Assembly (NCBI GenBank): GCA_902984215.1 | Contig: CADWAF010004078.1 | Location: forward strand, 1 to 14,522 | Direction of reading: 5' to 3' | From: Willaertia magna | Lineage: Eukaryota > Heterolobosea > Eutetramitea > Acrasida > Naegleriidae | Length of the DNA stretch: 14,522 bases | Shown here: positions 8,327 through 14,522 of the stretch, piece after piece | Layout of the letters: each line of letters starts with the position of its first letter | Numbering within the stretch: position 1 is the first letter of the stretch | Position numbers and translations under genes: made by a program | Notes under the pieces: generated by a model | Told to the model about the DNA's origin: nothing | The model's database searches: none | What the model saw: only the letters and a program-made list of their open reading frames with translations

Positions 8327-8594
8327 TTTTTGGCTTGATGATTAATATAATATCAAAATTATCATTTACACTCTTTTTACCATTACTTAACTTGTTAATA
8401 ATATTCATTATGTGAACTGTTTTAATATAATAGAATAATAATATATAAAACAAGCAATATAACAGAATTAATATTATATTCTTTTATAATTTGCTCCATT
8501 TCAGAATTTTAATACTTATTTAAAAAAAAATGTTTTTTTTATTACTATTTATTCTTCTCTTCTTCTTTGAGAAAGCAGTTTTATGTAAAGGCAT

Positions 8595-9129
8595 TATTTA
8601 TAATATATTTTATTTACAAACAACTAATGAAAAACTATTGTAATAATAGATACAATTTAATTTAGAAAAAATTTAACTAATAAAACTTATTATCAATTCA
8701 TAAGACTGTAAAAAATAATTAATATGTATTTTTTTTGTGCTATTTAAAAAAAAATATTTTTATTATTAATGTAAATAATTTATAAACTAAAACACCTTTC
8801 TCATTTATGTTTCAAAAAATTAGAATTAATTAATTAATAAAAGAAGTCTATTTATTTAATAACATTAAAAATAAACTTACTATCTATTTTAAAAACATGT
8901 TTAATAATTTATTAGAAAATAATTCCATTAATTTGAATAATTATATATAAAAATTTTCAAAAAACTAGAAATTAAACAATATTTTAGGTCAAACTGTTAA
9001 AAAAATATGCATATAAAATGAAAAACTTTATACAAAATTAAAATAATATCCTAGTTATTTTATTAAAATTATATTTTAACAAACTTCTTTAACAATTAGA
9101 TAAAAACAATAGTATTCTCTTAATATAAA
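8595..9129. other. A/T-rich spacer upstream of the LINE relic
   Basis: No supported gene, repeat or RNA is visible. The last 100 bases or so may belong to the 5' part of the LINE frame, but I could not recognise any domain in them. Confidence 0.4.
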
Positions 9130-9600
9130 ACAAAAAACATTAATTAGTCATTAACTATTGTTGAAAAAAGTATTTAAAGTTTTTAAAGATAATTTAACTA
9201 GTTTTTTTTTGTTTAACTTATATTTTAATAGTTTAACTAATAATTTGGAACAATTTAAAGGAATTAATATTTATAATATAAAAGTAATCATTTTAATATA
9301 TACAGATGACATTATAATTATTAGTGAAAAATATATTAATATAAATAAAATATTAGATTTTCTATTTAAATATATATTAAAATTTAGATTGTATTTTACT
9401 CTTTAAAAGTATATTACTTAGAATAAAACCTTTTTAAATAGTAAATCCCATATTAAAATTTATATCAATAATATTAAACTAAGTAATAATAGATTTATTA
9501 ATTATTTAATAGCTAAGTTTTACTAATAAATGGTTTCTAAAATAAAAAAGTTTTAAGTAAATTATATAAAATATTTATTGTTATTAATATTAAATATATT
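9130..9600 (+). pseudogene. Non-LTR (LINE-type) reverse transcriptase, decayed fragment
   Basis: The frame contains LTSFFLFNLYFNSL, which fits the LINE RT block usually read as L-S-P-x-L-F-N-L-Y, followed about 25 residues later by the catalytic box YTDDIIIIS (tat aca gat gac at 9299-9310). This order and spacing fit the RT palm of non-LTR retrotransposons. After the box the frame continues KILDFLFKYILKFRL and then a NNRFINYL block that fits the conserved V-x-Y-L-G region. The longest stop-free stretch is 9158-9406; beyond it TAA and TAG appear in frame. The RT is far too short to be functional, with no endonuclease domain visible. Clade not assignable. Confidence 0.6.
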
Positions 9601-10128
9601 TTTTTGCATCAATTTATAGTAATTATTATGTTTAAAGTTATATTATTCCTTAGATATTACTGTGTAATAAATAGTATTGATTTAAAGACTTTGTATAAAA
9701 TAGATAAAAAAATTGTTTTTTAAATTAAAATTAAATTTGGTTTAAATTATAAACTTTTAAAAATTATTATATTTAGTAACTTCAATATAAAAAGTTTAGA
9801 AATTATAATTTTTTTAGTTTTAAGAGAAATAAAATTATTGACTTTAATTATTAAATTCATTAACAACACATCTTTAATCACTAAAACCATTGCTAAAAAG
9901 GCTTAATATAATGATTATATTTTAGATTCATATTAAAATATTGTATAAACTACTATTAAGTTAAATAATTTATTTATTAAGTCCAAATTCTTTTTTCTTA
10001 AAAAAAAATTCTCTTAGTTTAAAAATAATAAAACAATTGAAAATATTAGAAAATTTTTGTTAAATATTAACTATAGTAAGTAAAATATTTTTTATTTAAG
10101 TAATTTAAATAAAAAAATAGTCAAATGA
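9601..10128 (+). pseudogene. LINE C-terminal region, continuing in another frame to TGA
   Basis: From about 9601 coding character moves from frame 2 to frame 1 (IFLHQFIVIIMFKVILFLRY). This resembles the segment after the RT of non-LTR elements (hydrophobic L-P-L-x2-x-L-K-L-F type block). The frame then runs about 165 codons to TGA 10126-10128, with one TAG and five or so TAA, mostly at Gln-plausible positions, and includes SLEIIIFLVLREIKLLTLI and a basic C terminus. Position and strand indicate it is the same relic as the RT upstream. No zinc-knuckle or endonuclease motif is visible. Confidence 0.4.
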
Positions 10129-10191
10129 AATTATTATTATTTTTCTTATTATAAACAAAGATTAGCTTTTGTTTAAAGTTTAAATATTGTT

Positions 10192-10941
10192 TTTTTTTAT
10201 AGTTTATCCTACTTTGATATTTAAACATTTATTTATATTATCATTAATAAACAATTTACTATAATTTATGATTACGTAGTTACAATTGAAAATCTAAAGT
10301 TAATTTGTACAGATTATAAAGAATAATAGTGTAATTAATTTTTTTGCTAATATTAAATCTAAAAATCAAACACTTAACATTCAAAATTCCAATCCAAAAT
10401 ATTTCATTATTACTAATATTTCACCATTACAACAAGTTAGTACTATTTTATTATATATAAAAGTCAAATCCTTAAAGACATTGATAAAAATTACTAGATT
10501 TGTTTTTTTTATGATTATAAAACTAATTAAAAACATATTTTTGTAAAATACATCAAATATATTCTAAAAAAATTAATACTTTACAAAAAATAAACTTCTA
10601 TCCTTCTCTTTAAATTACAATTTGCTATAGATGAAGACATAAGTATTAATTTATTTTAATTTATTAATCCACAAGACCAGTCGCTTAATAAAATAATATA
10701 TAATTTTTTTACTACACCTTCAACATATTAAAAAGACCTCATCTTAAAAATTAATCTTCTTTTATACATTATGCAAAAAAATAGTATTATTTATAACAAA
10801 AATATTCCTTTTTAATAAATTTTTGAAAGACATTTATTATTATTTTTATAATTATATTAAAAAATACTACAAAAATACTAATTAAAACAACTTAACTTAT
10901 AACAAAAAATGTAAAAAAACAAAAATTATAAACTTAAATGA
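10192..10941 (+). pseudogene. Decayed plus-strand frame, possible Ty1/copia integrase and linker
   Basis: One frame stays free of TGA for about 250 codons up to TGA 10939-10941, although TAA/TAG are frequent. The segment around 10260-10340 reads DYVVTIENLKLICTDYKE, then CNQFF, a pattern that loosely fits the second catalytic Asp region of Ty1/copia integrase (usually R-T-D-N-G-x-E-F). Later (10618-10740) come AIDEDISINLFQFINPQ and FFTTPSTYQKDL; the latter is weakly like the P-x-T-Y-x-E-A block before a copia RT. The region is decayed and no glycine-rich or DDE triad can be confirmed. It could equally be an unrelated element, so the assignment is tentative. Confidence 0.3.
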
Positions 10942-11069
10942 GATTTTAAATAAATTGTTAAAAAATTTATTCGTGTTTATTAAATTTGTAATTATTTTAA
11001 AATATTTGTAAATAAATTTATATTTTTTATATTCTTACAACATTTATCTATACTTATCAAAACTTACTT
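10942..11069. other. A/T-rich spacer before copy C
   Basis: Low-complexity A/T sequence with no supported feature. Confidence 0.4.
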
Positions 11070-11926
11070 TTAAGATTCCAAGATTGCTAAAAATAAAATA
11101 TTTAAAAAAAAGCCTTATAGATTTTGAAAATTTAATTTTTTAAAAACAAGTGTTTTAGTATGAAAATTTAATATTAATATTAAAAAAAACAATATCAATA
11201 TTAAATAAAAATAAATAGTTTTATTAAAAAATAAATTAATTACTTCTTTAACTTCTTGAAAGTATTATTTTTGCTAGTGAGAAGAGTTTTAAATTTTGAA
11301 ACTATAGGTTTACAATTTTTAGAAATAATTTTTAATTCATTTTTGTCTTCATTTATTTATTTGTTAACAGGTTGTTTAGATTATTTTTTAATATACTTCT
11401 TTTTTTTTACCTTTTCTTACTTTGCTTCTTCATTGTTAATGTAATGTATGTTATAAAATTGTGAATAAAAATATTTAACTTTAGAGTTATTATTTTAGAT
11501 TGTACTAACAATATTTTCCATATGTTCACATAAATAAATATATTATTCTTAATCAATTTTAAAACTAACTAATTTTGGTCAATCAATAAACAAGTAGTAG
11601 CAATAATATTAGTTTTAGTATATAAATCAATAATAAGATTTTATAAAAAAGTAAAATTATAAACTAAATAAGCAATCAAATTCATAAGTTTTTGATATTT
11701 ATTAATTTTAATGTCAGCATTATGTTTTTTAATAAAAACAGATTCAGGAGAGAAAATAAATGAGTGTGGACTAGAAATGTAAAAAGATAAATGTTTTTTT
11801 TTTATTATTAAAACCAAAATGAACAATAATTATACATTTTGTTTTATGATGGATACTTTAATAAAAGTTTTTATTATACATTTTAACTCATATGCACAAA
11901 AATGTTGAAATATTGTTGTTATCGAA

Positions 11927-12027
11927 CTATTATAAATAATTATGTCAAACAAAAGTTTAATATTAATATCAAATTTTTGTTCGATATAAATATTAAATAA
12001 AAAATTAATATTAATATTAAAATTTAC
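11927..12027 (-). other. Copy C intron 4 (101 nt, degenerate palindromes)
   Basis: The donor is GTAAAT (12027) and the acceptor AATAG ends at 11927, phase 0 (FILE | FDNN). It contains a 17/18 palindrome (12005-12021) and further degenerate TTAATATT units. It occupies the same exon position as the 74-nt (A) and 26-nt (B) introns. Confidence 0.55.
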
Positions 12028-13188
12028 CTCTAAAATAAAAGAAACATCTTTGTTTTTACAGAAAAAAATCATAATGGAACTTAATGAAAAATCTAAGTTA
12101 ATATTAATATTATATAATAACTGAGACAAATTAATATTATTAATCTTTTTGTCATAGTTGTATTAAAAAATACTATAAAAAAGATTACACACAATTAAAT
12201 TAAGTTTTTATTTATCATTTATATTAACAATAAAATACTTTAGATACAAATTAGAGAAATTCAACATTACTATAAATGAATCTAAATTAAATAAAGAATA
12301 GTACTTAATTTTATCATTTGAGAAACCAATTAAAGTAACAAAAAAATTAACTGATTAAATATATTCATTAATAATACTTTTTTCAATTTCACTTTTAATC
12401 TTGGCAATAAAAATTAAAAATTTTTAACCTTTTACTTTTTTTTCGCTTCTAATTTTATTATCATAAAAATCTATAAATAATTTATCATAAAAAATTGAAG
12501 CCTTTTTAAAAAGTGAACTATAGTTAGTTATGAAATATTTTTTAACAAAATTTAATTCAAATATAGTTTTCAAAACGTTATGTAAATTAAATATTTTCTA
12601 ATAAAATAATTTAAAATTTTTTTTCTTCTACTCAAAACTTAAAAATGCTTAATAACTATCTTCTTCATTAAACTCTTGCTTATATCACTCATTACAAAAA
12701 AATTAATTATATTTATATGCTTTCTACTTAAAACAATTTTAGTAACACAAAAATTTAATAATTTCAGCATTAAATCAAAATATTTATTGAATGTTTACAA
12801 AATAATTAAAAAAAATCTACAATATAAGCATTAACATTAATCAGATTTATCAATTCTAGCAACTAACATTCTTAATTTGTTTTCTAAAATATTGTATAGT
12901 AAATGTTAAAAAAAATTTAATATTAATATCAAAATAAATTACTTACATAAAAATGTATAATATTTTAATCATTTAACTTCTTTTTATCTTCTAAGCTAAG
13001 TTTTTCATAGTAAATATTTTTAACTATTAAAATGTGAGTACTTTTGTGTACTAAAATAATGAAACTTTTATTTTTAATGATGTTAACTATGTTTAATAGT
13101 ACTAAATTAGTATTTTTAACCTTATTTGTTTTCTTAAAACTCTTGTAATTGCTTAAATATTTTTTAAAATTCTTTTTAACAGTGTTGT

Positions 13189-13247
13189 CTAAAAAAAAGT
13201 TGATATAAATATTAAATTAAAATTTAATATTAATATTAAAAACTTAC
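13189..13247 (-). other. Copy C intron 1 (59 nt, one palindrome)
   Basis: GTAAG donor at 13247-13243, the perfect palindrome at 13223-13240 only two bases away, and a TTTTTTTTAG acceptor ending at 13189. It is phase 1, as in A (AAA A | AC AAC ACT). Confidence 0.6.
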
Positions 13248-13534
13248 TTTTAGGCTTGATGACTATAATGATATCTAAATTATCATCAATATTCTTCTCA
13301 CCATTACTAAGTTTATTTAAAATGTCAAATATATGATTTGTTTTAATGTTTTTTAATTATTCTTTTTTAAAAAGAATTATCACATAAATAATAAGTAATA
13401 TCATAGGATCAATATTATATTTTTTTATAATCTCAATCATTTCTAAATTTTAATACTTATTCAAGATTAAATATTTTTTTTTATTACTTAATGAATATCT
13501 TTTTTTTTGAGGAAACAGACTCTTTTAAAGACAT

Positions 13535-14021
13535 TAATTACTTTACAGTATTCATGATTGAAATTAGAATAGAAGATTTATAAACTATAGATATTAAAAA
13601 TTTTAATATTAATATTAAAAAAAAACTTATCTTTTACTCTTCTTTTAATTAAAGTTTTTTTTATTTCTTCGTTTTTTCCTCCATTTATTGTTATTTTTAA
13701 ACATAACTAAGAAAAAAAATAGTAATATTTTTTAAATTAATCAAAAACTTATTTGTAGACACCAATTAAAAACTTTGTTGCAGTTTACTTAAAAAAGAGT
13801 TTGTTTTAGCTATATTGCTTAACATTTAGCTTAATAGACTAGGTAAATTCTAAAAATTAATTGTATTATGTTTTTTATTAAAATTTTTTTTAAAAGAAAT
13901 GTTTTTAAGTAAAACATTAGAAAGATTTTAAATGCTTTTGTTTTTTATTTTTAAATTTTTTATCTTGTTATAGCTGATTTTTTAAAAGTTTTTATTACTA
14001 TAACCTTCTTATTATTCAAAA
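13535..14021 (-). other. Upstream region of copy C, with a possible short 5' exon and intron
   Basis: The perfect palindrome at 13602-13619 lies behind an ATAAG donor-like site (13630-13626), with CTATAG as a possible acceptor at 13585. Upstream of it, ATG 13704 opens a short, strongly basic frame (MFKNNNKWRKKRRNKK). This could be an extra 5' exon of copy C with a G-to-A donor change like those in copy B. The rest of the stretch (13705-14021) is A/T-rich with no supported feature. Confidence 0.3.
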
Positions 14022-14522
14022 TCACAGAAAGAATTGATAATTTTTAAAATAAATTATAAGACAAAAGTTAAAATATTATTTACTTTTTAATACACTGACA
14101 GTGACAAATGACTTTAATTTAAAGAATTTAGAGTTACAAACTTTTAACATATAGTCAATGATATAAAAAATATAATTTACAACTTTTTCACTTTCATGAA
14201 ACTCTTTATTTACGAGAGATAAAATAATAAAGTTGTCACTAATTGTATCTTAAAGAGTAATACAAAGTTTTTCATTTAAAATACTTTTAAAAAAGTTAAT
14301 ATTAATATTAAAAAAACAACTTACCTAAATAATAGTCCTTAATTAATCTGTAAAAAATGTTATTACTTTTATTAGTATCATCAAAACTTTTTTTATCCTT
14401 AGAAAATATAAGAATTATTTTGATTCTATTTTGAATAACAAAAACCTAAAAATGATTAATCTTAGCAGTTTCATAGTTTTTTTAAAAAAAAAAACAATAG
14501 TTTTTTTACAGAAATTTGTAAA
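14022..14522 (-). CDS. Copy D: divergent fourth family member, partial, runs off the right edge
   Basis: Two coding-like segments flank a short intron. The upstream one (about 14442-14325) reads VFVIQNRIKIILIFSKD...YRLIKDYYL and resembles copy A exon 2 (VFIIKSKHYIILVHS...YRIIHLY). The downstream one (from about 14294 to TGA 14024-14022) begins FFKSILNEKL, like FFKHLLYNILEEKL in A, then diverges completely (DTISDNFIILSL, VTVSVLKSK). Two in-frame TAA codons occur and the frame ends at TGA. The phases of the two segments disagree by one base with a simple GT-AG removal, the same kind of problem as intron 2 in the other copies. Function unknown. Confidence 0.4.
14284..14324 (-). other. Copy D intron (about 41 nt) with palindrome
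   Basis: GTAAG donor at 14324-14320, a 17-base palindrome at 14296-14312 (one end base lost), and AAAAG ending at 14284. It sits at the position homologous to intron 2 of A, B and C. Simple splicing leaves the frames off by one. Confidence 0.4.

Larger units (their letters stand above)
3425..8594 (-). repeat. Dispersed repeat copy B, interrupted by a transposon
   Basis: This is a second copy of the A/C unit. Its edges are CTTAGGATTCCAA (3424-3436) and the ATG-containing 5' end at 8594. Removing 3768-6330 plus one TTAA restores collinearity with copy A across the junction (A has TTAA at 727-730 in the same context). It is closer to A than to C. Noncoding and coding portions both differ from A mainly by transitions. 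Confidence 0.75.
3599..8594 (-). pseudogene. Copy B: same unrecognised family, disrupted by transposon insertion
   Basis: The likely start is ATG 8594-8592 (MPLHK...), a position also occupied by ATG in copy C. The largest exon (about 7772-6884) includes IYQAFLQFLFDNKK, SLLLEKALIFY and SASADNFIVML, and ends at the 26-nt intron; the following exon starts WFNLKK. The stop is TAA 3601-3599 after KKTKR. Lesions: a 2.56-kb transposon about 50 codons before the C terminus; a roughly 20-base deletion near 8425 that shifts frame; and two donor sites reading ATAAG instead of GTAAG (8326-8322, 8026-8022). In-frame TAA/TAG occur at Gln-like columns, as in A. The Trp codon at 6818-6816 is intact TGG where A has TAA and C has TGA. 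This copy is almost certainly non-functional whatever the genetic code. Confidence 0.65.
11070..13534 (-). repeat. Dispersed repeat copy C (most divergent of the three)
   Basis: It shares with A and B the ATTCCAA edge (TAAGATTCCAA at 11071-11081), the AAAAAAGCC-TATAG block, the exon order and the intron positions. With B, but not A, it shares the 5' end carrying ATG. A block of roughly 200 bases present in A and B, spanning exon 3 and intron 3, is missing here near 12875. Confidence 0.65.
11240..13534 (-). pseudogene. Copy C: same unrecognised family, with deletion, frameshifts and in-frame TGA
   Basis: The start is ATG 13534-13532 (MSLKESVSS...) and the end is TAA 11242-11240 after a Lys-rich tail (KKLKK). 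Recognisable family segments are NKYQNLEM, EQLKNIK, ILVHKSTHILI, HLLYNILE, KASIFYDKLF and KLNLIVCNLFYSIF, aligning to A and B without gaps over long stretches. Defects: a deletion joining the HLLYNILE exon to ELINLINV with a frame change; an in-frame TGA in the FFCNE-TGA-YKQEF stretch (around 12690); TGA at 11890-11888, where B has TGG; and a two-base insertion near 11570. Gln columns alternate between CAA/CAG and TAA relative to A and B, for example CAG at 12123-12121 where both others have TAA. Probably non-functional. Confidence 0.6.
1257..14312. repeat. Family of the 18-base palindrome TTTAATATTAATATTAAA
   Basis: Perfect copies start at 1281, 1305, 2231, 2726, 6861, 7781, 7995, 8280, 11167, 13223 and 13602. 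Near-perfect copies lie at 1257, 2446, 2752, 12005, 12916 and 14296. Nearly all lie in introns or intron-like positions of copies A-D, 0-10 bases after the GTAAG (or ATAAG) donor on the minus strand; 11167 lies just downstream of copy C. Shorter AATATTAATATT cores also occur inside exons, encoding Asn-Ile-Asn-Ile (for example near 1398 and 6957). With four fifths A+T, chance predicts about 0.001 perfect copies in this window. Confidence 0.8.

Noticed and set aside
9158..9406. Ty3/gypsy or Ty1/copia origin for the YTDDIIIIS reverse transcriptase
   Set aside because: The preceding FFLFNLYFNSL block and the spacing to the DD box fit non-LTR elements better than LTR elements.
11256..11444. Plus-strand hydrophobic 62-residue frame
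   Set aside because: It is antisense to the Lys-rich C-terminal exon of copy C; its hydrophobic content is the shadow of Lys codons (AAA read as TTT).
11830..12129. A 99-residue minus-strand frame in copy C
   Set aside because: It reads through intron 4 (repeated Asn-Ile) into the wrong frame. Only its first 35 or so residues belong to the family exon.
1257..14312. CRISPR array, because of many identical short repeats
   Set aside because: Spacing is irregular (a few bases to kilobases), the repeat is a simple A/T palindrome, and copies sit at homologous intron positions in a eukaryotic context.
1..14522. tRNA or rRNA genes
   Set aside because: No G+C-richer cloverleaf-like or rRNA-like stretch was seen on either strand, although only a covariance-model search could exclude them.

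Overview
This window is extremely A+T-rich eukaryotic DNA (by eye well over three quarters A+T) and reads as a repeat-dense, decaying region. The signs of a eukaryote are short GTAAG...AG introns, a non-LTR (LINE) reverse transcriptase relic, and a DNA transposon flanked by TTAA. I cannot name the species. Two explanations fit the many in-frame TAA/TAG codons. One is a ciliate-like code in which TAA/TAG encode Gln, for example a ciliate germline. The other is C:G to T:A decay of duplicated DNA, as in fungal repeat-induced point mutation (RIP), which turns CAA/CAG into TAA/TAG and TGG into TGA/TAA. I lean slightly to decay: the paralogous copies differ mostly by transitions at all codon positions and in noncoding parts, and one Trp column reads TGG, TGA or TAA depending on the copy. 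The code explanation is not excluded.

Layout. At the left edge (384 to 1, minus) is a reasonably coding-like partial frame of unknown function. Three dispersed copies of one unrecognised multi-exon gene follow, all on the minus strand: copy A (about 391-3130), copy B (about 3425-8594) and copy C (about 11070-13534). Copy B is split by a 2.56-kb transposon (3768-6330) with TTAA duplications and imperfect terminal inverted repeats. The transposon carries a 589-codon minus-strand transposase-like frame and a convergent plus-strand zinc-finger frame. Between B and C lie a plus-strand LINE relic (about 9130-10128) and a plus-strand frame that loosely resembles a Ty1/copia integrase (about 10192-10941). 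A fourth, divergent member of the A/B/C family, copy D, enters from the right edge (14522 to 14022, minus).

The most unusual signal is in the introns. A perfect 18-base palindrome, TTTAATATTAATATTAAA, occurs 11 times exactly and several more times nearly exactly. In most cases it lies in an intron just after the GTAAG donor. The smallest intron (copy B, 26 nt) is only donor + palindrome + TAG. Its counterpart in copy A is 74 nt and holds three palindromes. Protein-level alignment of the copies confirms that frames are joined correctly when introns 1, 3 and 4 are removed. The exception is intron 2: the conserved frame resumes right after the palindrome with no AG acceptor visible.

No gene here can be given a confident cellular function. 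The window is best read as an accumulation of related, probably non-functional gene copies and mobile-element remains, with an odd intron family worth following.
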